From NCBI GenBank assembly GCA_002315015.1, contig DCEX01000029.1, positions 1-33,084 on the forward strand: a stretch of 33,084 nucleotides of DNA, in the 5' to 3' direction. Numbering within the stretch: the stretch's first letter is position 1; each line of letters begins with the position of its first letter. This DNA is from Faecalibacterium sp. UBA1819 (GTDB taxonomy: Bacteria; Bacillota; Clostridia; Oscillospirales; Ruminococcaceae). The notes below the pieces were generated by a model that was given only the letters and a program-made list of their open reading frames with translations, was not told the DNA's origin and made no database searches. Positions 6,835 through 15,118 of the stretch are shown here, one piece after another. The position numbers and the translations under genes were made by a program.

Positions 6835-8583
6835 TTATGCCGGTGCAGCCGGCTCACTCACAGCCTGCGGGTCGGTAATTTCCTGCGGCTGGTCAGCGGC
6901 AGGCTCTTGAACATCATGCACAATTTCTGTGCTGCCCGCCAAATAGCTGGCCTTTCCGCGGCCCTCCTCGGTACGGCTGGAGACATCCAAAATACCGACA
7001 GCCGTTTCCTTTAAGCTTTCTTCCAGCTGCGGCGTTACCAAACGCCACGCCCAGTCCACTTTATAGGCGATGTCGTTGATGGTTCCCAGCACAATACGCA
7101 GCCTTCCGGCATAGAGAATATTCATTTCCAGCGGGTCGGTTAAATCCACCTCGTTGATCGGTGTCAGCCCTTTTGCCTGAATTTGCTGCATAATTTGTGT
7201 AAACATCGCCTGCTTGTCCGGTTCTTCAAACGCAACCATCACACCGGGCACCGGGTTGGAGGCCTTCGCTCCGCGAATGGTAATGAGGCCCGCTTCCTGA
7301 GGCTGTTCCGCCAGCCGCAGCACCTTTTGACTAAGCGAACAAACTACCCAGCCGCCCTGTGCGCTTTCAATTTGGTAGGTTTCCACGGCAGGCGTTACTT
7401 CAATATCCACCTGGTTGGGCAAAACGCGCCGCACGTCAACCGTTTCCAAATACGGCAAAGCAGCTGTCATGGACTGCTCTACCTTTTGTGCCGAATAGCC
7501 AAACAAATTGTTTCCGACCGGCGTTCCAAACGCTTGCTTGATTTGCTCGTCCTGATACGCTGTGCCGCTTTCCGGCTGCACAACATTCACCGTTTCAATT
7601 TTAAATAAGTAAAACGACGTGACAAAGGCACAAATCAGCACTGCCATTGTAGCAAACGACACCGCTCCTATTTTTTTGAGCGTTTTGATGCGCTTGAGCT
7701 GCTCGGGCGTTTTGGGCGGCGCATTGCGCCGCTTTTCTTCCCTTGCCTCCTGCCAGCGTTTCCAAGCGCTTTTTCGCTTCTTCTTTTTCTTTTTCGGTTT
7801 TGGCTTTTCTTGTTTTTTCGCAGGCACCGCTTTGGTTCTGCGCGGTTTTGGCGCCGGTTCACGCTCCGGCTCAGACTCAAGCTCCGGCTCAGGCTCACAC
7901 TCCTGTTCTTCAAAGTTGTGCTGCAAGACATCTTCCGGCTGAATCGTAGGGAAAAAGAGCGTTTTTCCTTTTGTTTTGCCGGAGTCAATCGGCTCCAGCA
8001 CCGTTTCTGTCTGCACGGGCGGCTCAGCCTGTCTGCGTTCTTGAAACCAAGGGACAGAAACCGGCGCTTCCCGTTTTCGAGCAGTCTGCTGTCTGTTTTG
8101 CTCTCTTTCGCGCGCCGGACTGCCGGAGGCAGGACGATGACGCTGTATGTCCGAAGCCGAAGCCGCACCTGAACGGCGCGGTTCCGGTTTTGAAAGCGGG
8201 GGTGCTGCTCTTTCAACGCTGATCCGCTGCGTGGAAGAAAAAACAGGTGCTGTGCCCCCCAACGAACGCACCGCACTTTTTACGGTACTCCGAGAGGGCG
8301 GTGTTTGCCGCAAAGATTCCGCCGATTCCGTGCGCCAGCTGCGGGAGGAAGGGCGCTTGGTAGCCGCCGAGGACTGCGATGAAAAATCAAGGCGTTCCGT
8401 TGTTTTCCGCGTGTAAACGCCTGCGGCGCCCGCGTGATAATTCACTCGTTTGGTGGGTGCGCTGCGCGAGGAATAACTTCCGGCGCTGCTTGTGCTGTGG
8501 TACACCATTCTTTGCGGTGTCTGCCGCTTTTGATAATGTTCCTCTCGGGAAAAGACTGGCTTCGGTGTGTTTTTATCCGTCAT
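6835..8583 (-). CDS. ftsQ: Cell division protein FtsQ/DivIB with long disordered N-terminus
   Basis: A 582-residue bitopic membrane protein. The only membrane helix is at about 307-327 (GAVSFATMAVLICAFVTSFY). It is followed by a POTRA-like domain (about 329-400, with ETVDVRRVLPNQVDIEV, the hallmark of FtsQ POTRA) and the extracytoplasmic FtsQ domain. DivIB/FtsQ forms the FtsQLB complex with FtsL and DivIC and controls septal wall synthesis. The cytoplasmic part is unusually long (about 306 residues against roughly 30-100 in most homologues): Ser/Arg/Pro-rich at first, then acidic Glu-Pro repeats (about 225-246), then a Lys/Arg tract (about 255-305). The C-terminus is Pro/Ala-rich. The ATG start has AAAGGAGGTGAG upstream. 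It lies between murA and ftsZ, as expected. Confidence 0.9.
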   Translation of the reverse strand: MTDKNTPKPVFSREEHYQKRQTPQRMVYHSTSSAGSYSSRSAPTKRVNYHAGAAGVYTRKTTERLDFSSQSSAATKRPSSRSWRTESAESLRQTPPSRSTVKSAVRSLGGTAPVFSSTQRISVERAAPPLSKPEPRRSGAASASDIQRHRPASGSPAREREQNRQQTARKREAPVSVPWFQERRQAEPPVQTETVLEPIDSGKTKGKTLFFPTIQPEDVLQHNFEEQECEPEPELESEPEREPAPKPRRTKAVPAKKQEKPKPKKKKKKRKSAWKRWQEAREEKRRNAPPKTPEQLKRIKTLKKIGAVSFATMAVLICAFVTSFYLFKIETVNVVQPESGTAYQDEQIKQAFGTPVGNNLFGYSAQKVEQSMTAALPYLETVDVRRVLPNQVDIEVTPAVETYQIESAQGGWVVCSLSQKVLRLAEQPQEAGLITIRGAKASNPVPGVMVAFEEPDKQAMFTQIMQQIQAKGLTPINEVDLTDPLEMNILYAGRLRIVLGTINDIAYKVDWAWRLVTPQLEESLKETAVGILDVSSRTEEGRGKASYLAGSTEIVHDVQEPAADQPQEITDPQAVSEPAAPA

Positions 8584-8621
8584 CGTCTCACCTCCTTTCT
8601 TGTCACCTCAGCTTTTTTGCT

Positions 8622-9920
8622 TTATGCGTAGGCGGCAACGCTCAGCAGCGCAGCCGTATCCTGCATTTGAACATAACCGGCATGTACGCCAAGCTGAATC
8701 AACAGCCCCGCTAAATCTTCATATCCTCGCGCAATATGCTCAATGCCGGTAATCATGCTTTCGCCTTCTGCCTGTGCCGCCGCCAGTACCAGCGCCGCAC
8801 CGCCGCGAAGGTCCGGTGCGTGAACCGCACTTCCGGCCAAACGCGCAACCCCCTGCACACAAATGGTTCTGCCCTGCACGCCGCAAGCGCCGCGCATTTT
8901 TTCAAACCCCGCCGCACAGGAAAAGCGGTTTTCAAAAATGGTATCTGTGATCGTGGTTGTGCCTTGCGCCCGCAAAAAAGCGGCAGCTGCCAAAGGTGCG
9001 GCATCCGTTGGAAATGCCGGGTGTACATCTGTTATAAAATTGCCCGCACCATAGAGAACATGATGCCGTGCAATGGCAATCTCATCTTCTTTGCAATGAA
9101 TTTCACAGCCTGCCCCCCGCAGCATCCGCAAAACGGCATATAAATCTTTTTCACGCGCATTTTTGACCACAGCTTCCCCGCCGCAGCCTGCGACGGCAAA
9201 CAGCACGGTCGCCGCTGTAATGCGGTCGGGACAAATGCGGTAGCTTGTGCCTGTTAAATGTTCCGCACCGAACACCGTTAAGCAGCGCGTGCCAATGCCC
9301 TCAATACATGCCCCGCATTTTTGCAGAAAGCGAGCTAAATCCGTTACCTCCGGCTCCATGGAACAGCCGTGCAGCGTGGTTTGCCCGTGTGCGCACACAG
9401 CAGCCATCAAAAGCGTTTCTGTTGCGCCTACGCTGGGAAACCGCAGCGCAATATCGGCCCCTTTCAAGCCGTGCGGGGCAGTCAAATGCAGCTGCTCACC
9501 GCTTTGGGCAATCATCGCGCCCATTTTTGCCAAACCGTCTAAATGAATGTCAATGGGGCGTGCGCCCAGCTTACAGCCGCCGGGCATCGTCATATCAGCA
9601 CGCCCTGTTCTTGCCAAAAGCGGAGCCATAAAGAAAATCGACGAACGCATTGCATGCATTAAGTCTTCCGGTATATCGCTTTGAAAGTTTGCTGTGGGCT
9701 CAATCACTAAAAAATGTTCTGCCGCCATGACACGGCACCCCAAACGCTGCAAAATTCTGGCGGAACATTCCACATCGGAAAGATGCGGCACATTTTCCAG
9801 CGTCACGCGCCCGTCACAAAGCATTGCTGCCGCCATGATTGGCAAAACGCTGTTTTTTGCACCGGGAATCTGCACAGTACCATGAAGTTTTTGTCCGCCC
9901 CATACCTTTATGCCACGCAT
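8622..9920 (-). CDS. murA: UDP-N-acetylglucosamine 1-carboxyvinyltransferase MurA
   Basis: A 432-residue cytoplasmic enzyme that transfers enolpyruvyl from phosphoenolpyruvate to UDP-GlcNAc, the first committed step of peptidoglycan synthesis. Seen: GAKNSVLP near residues 20-27 (Lys22, Asn23 for substrate binding) and the active-site loop MPGGCKLGARP with Cys116, equivalent to the Cys that fosfomycin alkylates in E. coli MurA; a fosfomycin-sensitive form is therefore expected. The ATG at 9920 is chosen because homology begins at MRGIKVWGGQKL; the 56 in-frame codons upstream have no family similarity. The ribosome site (GGTGGATGA) is weak. It stands where murC or murB often lies in other dcw clusters. 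Confidence 0.97.
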   Translation of the reverse strand: MRGIKVWGGQKLHGTVQIPGAKNSVLPIMAAAMLCDGRVTLENVPHLSDVECSARILQRLGCRVMAAEHFLVIEPTANFQSDIPEDLMHAMRSSIFFMAPLLARTGRADMTMPGGCKLGARPIDIHLDGLAKMGAMIAQSGEQLHLTAPHGLKGADIALRFPSVGATETLLMAAVCAHGQTTLHGCSMEPEVTDLARFLQKCGACIEGIGTRCLTVFGAEHLTGTSYRICPDRITAATVLFAVAGCGGEAVVKNAREKDLYAVLRMLRGAGCEIHCKEDEIAIARHHVLYGAGNFITDVHPAFPTDAAPLAAAAFLRAQGTTTITDTIFENRFSCAAGFEKMRGACGVQGRTICVQGVARLAGSAVHAPDLRGGAALVLAAAQAEGESMITGIEHIARGYEDLAGLLIQLGVHAGYVQMQDTAALLSVAAYA

Positions 9921-10215
9921 TTCATCCACCCCGTTTTCTCTGTTTTTCTGCCTTGATCCAGCCGCTTTGTGCCAACACACAAATAAGTAACCATGATGTT
10001 CACGGAAAACAGGCTGTGACCGCCTGAAAAACACAGGATTCCAAAGAATAAACACCGGTGTTCCGCGCTTATTTTTAAGCGTCTGCACCTTGCGTAAATC
10101 CTTTGAAATTTGTGTTTTTCCCTTTGCTTTATCTTATGAAAAACAGGAAAAAGTGTGAAAAAACATTTTAAGTTCTGTTTTTATATGGCACTCAGGCGCA
10201 TATTGGCAAAACTGC
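9921..10215 (-). other. 295-base non-coding leader between murG and murA
   Basis: No credible gene is seen. The stretch holds a candidate promoter near its upstream end and several small inverted repeats on the transcript: cgctta/taagcg (about 10066-10082), the palindrome aacaccggtgtt, and caggc/gcctg just after it. Because all other gaps inside the dcw operon are 4-119 bases, this may be a regulatory 5' untranslated region for murA. I recognise no known riboswitch class. Confidence 0.45.
10180..10209 (-). promoter_or_regulatory. murA: Candidate promoter for murA
   Basis: Minus strand: -35 TTGCCA (10204-10209), 18-base spacer, -10 TATAAA (10180-10185), placed just after the murG stop codon. 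It would give a leader of about 250 bases before murA. Confidence 0.45.
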
Positions 10216-11349
10216 TTACGGTCTTCCCGTTTTCAGCAGCTGTTCCAAATGCGTCCAAATCTTTTCCAGTGAATCGGGCTGTGCCAGCGCACGCGCTTTT
10301 GCCCCCATCTCCATTAACGAGGCTTGGCTGTGCGTAATTTCATCCACTGTTTTCTGCAATGCGCCCTGCCCCAAGTTCTTTTCTTCCAATACGCGAGCGG
10401 CTCCCAGCTTTTCCAGCTGCATTGCGTTATAATACTGATGATTTTCCGCCACGTTCGGGGAAGGAATCAACACAGCAGCACGCCCAACCGCTGAAATTTC
10501 CGCCAGTGTCAGCGCACCGGCACGGCTGATCACAAGGTCGGCAGCGGCCAGCATCGAGGGCATATCTTCAATGTATTCCCGAATTTGAAAACGTACATCG
10601 TTGTCAATCTTCAGTTTTTTCGCCAGAGCGGCAAAATCTTTTTTCTCAATGCTTCCCGTTGCGTGAATATGCAGAAAATCGCGTTCTTTCAGCTCCCAAA
10701 CGGCCAGCTCTGCCACCGCTTCATTCAGGCGCTGTGCGCCCAGGCTTCCGCCGAAGGACACCACCACAATTTGTCCGTCCTTTGCGCCCAGAGCCTTTCT
10801 TGCCGCAGTGCGGTCTGTATTCCACATTGCTTCCCGCACCGGGTTTCCCACGACAAAAGTTTTGCCTTTTGCCGCCGGGCCCAAACGCTCTACGGCATCC
10901 GGCATGGCTGCAAACACCAGATCGACGCTTTTTGCCAAAATCTTATTGGTAATTCCGGGAAATGCATTTTGCTCATGGATTGCCGTTAAAATTCCTTTTT
11001 TGGCCGCCGTCTGCACCACCGGGCCGCTGACATAACCGCCCGCACCAATCACCAAATCCGGCTGCACTTTGCGCAAAATTGCGGCGGCACATGGCGCACT
11101 GAGCGCCAAATGATACATTGCTTTCACGTTTCTGGCCACATTGCGCAGTGTGAGCTTGCGCTGGATGCCGTTTACCTCAATGTGATGGAACGGATAACCC
11201 GCTTTGGTCACAAGGCCGTATTCCATCCCCTGTTTTCGTCCCGCAAAATGGATTTCCGCCCCCGGACAATGCTTTTCAATCTCCTTGGCAATGGCCAAAG
11301 CAGGATTTACATGGCCCGCTGTGCCTCCTGCCGCAATGAGCACCCTCAT
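10216..11349 (-). CDS. murG: Lipid II synthase MurG (GlcNAc transferase)
   Basis: A 377-residue GT-B glycosyltransferase that adds GlcNAc from UDP-GlcNAc to lipid I on the inner membrane face, making lipid II. Seen: the N-terminal glycine-rich loop GGTAGHVNPA (residues 8-17; usually GGTGGH, here with Ala), HEQNAFPGITNKIL, GGSLGAQRLNEAV, and the nucleotide-binding SRAGALTLAEI region. The ATG at 11349 has GAGGAGG 6 bases upstream; the longer in-frame reading starting 51 bases earlier has no such signal. It lies downstream of ftsW (91-base gap), the usual order. Confidence 0.97.
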   Translation of the reverse strand: MRVLIAAGGTAGHVNPALAIAKEIEKHCPGAEIHFAGRKQGMEYGLVTKAGYPFHHIEVNGIQRKLTLRNVARNVKAMYHLALSAPCAAAILRKVQPDLVIGAGGYVSGPVVQTAAKKGILTAIHEQNAFPGITNKILAKSVDLVFAAMPDAVERLGPAAKGKTFVVGNPVREAMWNTDRTAARKALGAKDGQIVVVSFGGSLGAQRLNEAVAELAVWELKERDFLHIHATGSIEKKDFAALAKKLKIDNDVRFQIREYIEDMPSMLAAADLVISRAGALTLAEISAVGRAAVLIPSPNVAENHQYYNAMQLEKLGAARVLEEKNLGQGALQKTVDEITHSQASLMEMGAKARALAQPDSLEKIWTHLEQLLKTGRP

Positions 11350-11440
11350 AAAGAACCTCCTCAATGGATACGGCAAACAGCGAATACGGTTTTTCCGCAT
11401 CCGCTGTTGCTATGAATCATGTTTGCTGCCTTTCGGCAAA

Positions 11441-12622
11441 TCATCCTGTATTGATGCTGCTTTGGCGCGATACCGACAAAACAACCCCCATTTCGCCCAG
11501 CAGCATCATCAAAGAAGTGCCGCCGTAAGAAAAGAACGGCAAGCTGATACCCGTATTGGGAATGGTTTTCGTCACCACCGCAATATTGAGTGCCGCTTGG
11601 ACGGTCACCTGAGTGATAATTCCCACCACCAGCATCGAGCCGAAACGGTCTTTTGCTTTGCAGGCAATCACCGCACCGCGCCACATCAGTGCAATAAACA
11701 GGAAAATCACCATGAGCGCGCCAATAAAGCCAAGTTCCTCACAGACAATGGCAAAAATAAAGTCGTTTTGAGGCTCAGGCAAATAAAGGTGTTTTTGACG
11801 CGAGTTGCCGATGCCAAGCCCAAACAAGCCGCCGGAACCGATGGCGTAAATACTTTGAATGACCTGATGTCCAAGCCCCAGCGGGTCTTCCCAAGGGTCA
11901 ATCCAGTAGCGAAGGCGGTCCTGCGCATACCAAACCAAGTCCGGTTTAATAATGATTGCGCCCGCAATACCTGCAATCAAAAAGCCGAGTGCCGCGCCGA
12001 ACCAGATTAAGCGTGTTCCGCCCACCAACATCATGATAAAACCAATCGCAAAAATCAGCATCGTACCGGACAGATGCGGCTCCAAAAGCAAAAGGCCGGC
12101 CAACGAAGCTAAAATCAATACGAATGGAAACACACCATAGGTGAGTGTTTTCATCTTCTTGTAGTTTGATGAAATAATATACGCAAACAGCACAATGACG
12201 GCAAACTTTGCAATTTCCGACGGCTGAAAGTTAAAGATGCCAATGTAAATCCAACGTTTTGTTCCTTTGGTTCTGCTCATAAACAGCACCAAAACCAAAA
12301 GCACATAGGTAATACCCATCAGCGGCCAGGCAAAGCGCTTCCAAATGTGGTAATCCAACCGAGACGCAGCGTACATTGCAATCAAGCCCACAAGGGCGAG
12401 GGGCGCTTGCTTTTTGATGTAAAGGTAGCCGTCGCCTTCGTAATAATAAGCGTCTACAAAGCTTGCGCTGAACATCATAATCAGCCCCATGACCACCAAA
12501 ATTAAAACAATGATCATAAAGGGTCGGTCCAGCGGCTCGTGTACAAAATGAAGCCCCATAGGCTGCATCAGCTTTTTATTGCGCAGTGCTGTTTCTTTCA
12601 ACCGCTTTGCATCTTCCGGCAT
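11441..12622 (-). CDS. ftsW: SEDS peptidoglycan glycosyltransferase FtsW (FtsW/RodA/SpoVE family)
   Basis: A 393-residue polytopic protein with about 10 membrane helices. The cytoplasmic N-terminus of about 34 residues is followed by FMIIVLILVVMGLIMMFSAS, a typical SEDS first helix. Further family features are FNFQPSEIAKF, DPLGLGHQVIQSIYAIGSGG (the conserved extracellular loop with the catalytic region) and the C-terminal TGISLPFFSYGGTS. SEDS proteins polymerise lipid II into glycan strands together with a class B PBP; the partner here is the PBP two to four genes upstream. ATG start with AAAGGAGGG upstream. murD, usual between mraY and ftsW, is absent. SpoVE is a possible alternative name, but position favours FtsW. 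Confidence 0.95.
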   Translation of the reverse strand: MPEDAKRLKETALRNKKLMQPMGLHFVHEPLDRPFMIIVLILVVMGLIMMFSASFVDAYYYEGDGYLYIKKQAPLALVGLIAMYAASRLDYHIWKRFAWPLMGITYVLLVLVLFMSRTKGTKRWIYIGIFNFQPSEIAKFAVIVLFAYIISSNYKKMKTLTYGVFPFVLILASLAGLLLLEPHLSGTMLIFAIGFIMMLVGGTRLIWFGAALGFLIAGIAGAIIIKPDLVWYAQDRLRYWIDPWEDPLGLGHQVIQSIYAIGSGGLFGLGIGNSRQKHLYLPEPQNDFIFAIVCEELGFIGALMVIFLFIALMWRGAVIACKAKDRFGSMLVVGIITQVTVQAALNIAVVTKTIPNTGISLPFFSYGGTSLMMLLGEMGVVLSVSRQSSINTG

Positions 12623-12672
12623 CCTTTCGCCCTCCTTTGCGTGTTCATTGCGAGCAGCTTTCTGCTGCGTAT

Positions 12673-13686
12673 TTAGGAAATGTAAATGTACATACAGCCC
12701 AGAAATACAAATGTGAGTGTAACCAGACTAAATACAAAGTCAATGCGAACCTCGCTCCAACCGCACATTTCAAAGTGGTGGTGAATCGGGCTCATTTTAA
12801 AAATGCGCTTTCCGTGTGTCAGCTTAAAGTAGGTGACCTGGATCATCACGCTGAAGGCTTCGGCCAGATAAATCACGCCGAAGAACAAGAGCAGCTCAGG
12901 ACGTCCCATACCATAGGCGACAGCCACAACTGCACCGCCGAGGAACATGCTGCCCGTATCGCCCATAAAGCACTTTGCGGGGTAGAAATTCCAGCACAAA
13001 AAGCCTGCGCATCCGCCCGTAATTGCGGCGGCAAACAAAGCCATCTGAATATTACCAAGCCATCCGGCAATGAACATAAAGCCCAACATGCTGACAAAAG
13101 TCACGCTGGCAGCCAAGCCGTCGATGCCGTCGGTCAAATTCACCGCGTTTACCATGCCGATGATCAGCAAAAAGGAGATGGGATAGTACAGCAAGCCAAA
13201 ATCCACACCGCCAAACACCGGCAAGTTGATAATCGTGGTCAATGTTCCGTTAATCTTCATCGAAACCAAAAATGCCGCTGTGATAAAAATTTGCCCAATA
13301 ATCTTATATCGGGCTTCCAGACCCAAATTTCTTTTTTTCACCACTTTGATGTAGTCGTCAGCCAAACCCACCACACCAAAGGCATATGCCGTCAGCACAG
13401 AAATGATCAGCTGCACGCTTTGCGGCGAAAACAAGCCCTCGGTCAGTTCCGGCATGGTTACAGCCAGCAAGGTGTAACCCAGCACCGCCCCGAACAAAGA
13501 ACCAAAATAAAAAGTCAGTCCGCCCATGGTTGGCGTACCGTTTTTCCCTTGGTGCCACGTTGGGCCGATTTCCTTAATTGTCTGTCCAAAATGCAGTCGG
13601 CGCAACGCAGGGATGATTACAAGCCCGGATGCCGCCGTCAGCAGCATTGCACCCAGCGATGCCGCAAGCAGAGCTGTCTGCTCCAT
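12673..13686 (-). CDS. mraY: Phospho-N-acetylmuramoyl-pentapeptide transferase MraY
   Basis: A 337-residue membrane enzyme with about 10 helices that links UDP-MurNAc-pentapeptide to undecaprenyl phosphate, giving lipid I. Seen: GPTWHQGKNGTPTMGG near residue 41, GLADDYIKV (Asp-rich motif), NAVNLTDGIDGLA, and the C-terminal MSPIHHHFEMCGWSE histidine motif, all diagnostic. Length is slightly above 320, as in Firmicutes. ATG start with GAGGAAAAG just upstream; only 7 bases separate it from the murF stop, so translation is probably coupled. Confidence 0.98.
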   Translation of the reverse strand: MEQTALLAASLGAMLLTAASGLVIIPALRRLHFGQTIKEIGPTWHQGKNGTPTMGGLTFYFGSLFGAVLGYTLLAVTMPELTEGLFSPQSVQLIISVLTAYAFGVVGLADDYIKVVKKRNLGLEARYKIIGQIFITAAFLVSMKINGTLTTIINLPVFGGVDFGLLYYPISFLLIIGMVNAVNLTDGIDGLAASVTFVSMLGFMFIAGWLGNIQMALFAAAITGGCAGFLCWNFYPAKCFMGDTGSMFLGGAVVAVAYGMGRPELLLFFGVIYLAEAFSVMIQVTYFKLTHGKRIFKMSPIHHHFEMCGWSEVRIDFVFSLVTLTFVFLGCMYIYIS

Positions 13687-13693
13687 CTTTTCC

Positions 13694-15070
13694 TCACACT
13701 CCCGTATGTTTTTCCATTTGATAGAAACGTTCTAAAATCTGCTCAAATGCCATTCCGTGGCTGGCTTTTACCAACACGCCATCCCCGTCTTTTGTTTCTT
13801 CCCGCAGCGCCTGGGCCGCCTGCTCATGCGTGCTGCAATAACGTGTTTTCAGCCCCAGCTCCTCGGCGCGTTTTACCGCCCATGCCATGCCTTCTCCCAT
13901 GGCAATCAGCAAGTCAATTTTCGCTTTTACGCAGGCATCGGCCAGCTCTCGGTGTGCCTGTTCACAGGCGCTGCCAAGTTCAAACATATCGCCCAGCACC
14001 GCAATCCGGCGGCCTGTAATTTCCATATCGCACAGTGCCTGCAAACCGGCCCTCATGCTGTCCGGGCTCGCGTTATAGCAGTCCTCTAACACACGAATTC
14101 CCTGGTGCACCACGAGCTTTTGGCGGCGGCCTGTTGTTTCATAGCGCGAAAGCGCCTGTGCCGCCTGCGCCGGGTCCAGACCCAGCCGAGTGGCCAGCGC
14201 AAAAGCGCTGATGGCATCCATAACATTATGGTCACCAATCGCCGGAATAAACACTTCAAAAGTGCCATATTCCTTGTCGGAAATAATAAACGCCGTTCCG
14301 TCCTTTTGCTTTCGGATATGTTCCGCCCGCACATCCGCGGCCAAATCATGAATGGCAAAGGTCACGCGGCGGACATGTGCGGGCACTTGCGCGTTCGCCA
14401 GCAGATCGTTGTCTGCATTGATGACAAGCGGTGCGCCTTGCGGCAAACCGTCACAAATCTCCATTTTAGCGCGCAAAATATTCTCTCTTGTCCCCAGCTG
14501 CTCTAAGTGGGATTGCCCAATCATGGTGATAATCGCCCCAGCCGGACGCGCCGCCATGGTCAGCTTGTGAATCTCTCCCAAGCCCTGCATTCCCATTTCA
14601 ATGACAGCATACTGTGTGTCTTTATCAAAACGGAACAAAGTGTTCGGCATTCCAATTTCGTTATTTTGATTGCCGAGTGTTTTCACCGTATTGCCAAACG
14701 CCGAAAAAACAGCATAACAAAATTCCTTAGTTGTTGTTTTCCCCACTGAGCCGGTTACGCCGACCACCAGCGGCTGGAACTGCGCCCGGTAATTGGCGCC
14801 CATGGCAATCATGGCATCCAGCGGGTCGGAAATCAACAACGTATCCTCCGGGTTTACGCCTTCGACCGGATGCTGGGCAAGAATGCCTGCGGCTCCCTGC
14901 GCCATCGCTTGTGCCGCATAGCGATGGCCGTCCGTTTTTTCCCCTGCAATGCATACAAACAGGCTGTTTTCTTTCACATTTCGGCTGTCTGTTGCCACCG
15001 TTGCCACCATCCGGTCCGGTTTCCACGTTCCCAACCCTTTGCAAAGCTCATTCGCTTTGATTGGCTGCAC
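13694..15070 (-). CDS. murF: UDP-MurNAc-tripeptide:D-Ala-D-Ala ligase MurF
   Basis: A 458-residue Mur ligase that adds D-Ala-D-Ala to the UDP-MurNAc tripeptide. The ATP-binding GVTGSVGKTTTKEF (P-loop at about 107-113) carries the TTTKE variant typical of MurF; the N-terminal domain has TDSRNVKENSLFVCIAGEKTDGH, and VLEDCYNASPDSMRAGL is the MurF-type sequence in the last domain. The start is GTG at 15070, with GGAGG 8 bases upstream. It lies between murE and mraY in the usual order. Confidence 0.97.
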   Translation of the reverse strand: MQPIKANELCKGLGTWKPDRMVATVATDSRNVKENSLFVCIAGEKTDGHRYAAQAMAQGAAGILAQHPVEGVNPEDTLLISDPLDAMIAMGANYRAQFQPLVVGVTGSVGKTTTKEFCYAVFSAFGNTVKTLGNQNNEIGMPNTLFRFDKDTQYAVIEMGMQGLGEIHKLTMAARPAGAIITMIGQSHLEQLGTRENILRAKMEICDGLPQGAPLVINADNDLLANAQVPAHVRRVTFAIHDLAADVRAEHIRKQKDGTAFIISDKEYGTFEVFIPAIGDHNVMDAISAFALATRLGLDPAQAAQALSRYETTGRRQKLVVHQGIRVLEDCYNASPDSMRAGLQALCDMEITGRRIAVLGDMFELGSACEQAHRELADACVKAKIDLLIAMGEGMAWAVKRAEELGLKTRYCSTHEQAAQALREETKDGDGVLVKASHGMAFEQILERFYQMEKHTGV

Positions 15071-15118
15071 CTTTCATTCCTCCTCTGTTCCATTCCCTCA
15101 GCGATACACTGCACACCG

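Noticed and set aside
9921..10088. N-terminal extension of MurA by 56 codons
   Set aside because: The extension is not similar to MurA, is uneven in composition, and the family start MRGIKVWGG lies at 9920.
9921..10215. Known riboswitch or T-box before murA
   Set aside because: No T-box sequence (TGGGTG-type) or other conserved riboswitch core that I recognise; left as an unassigned leader.
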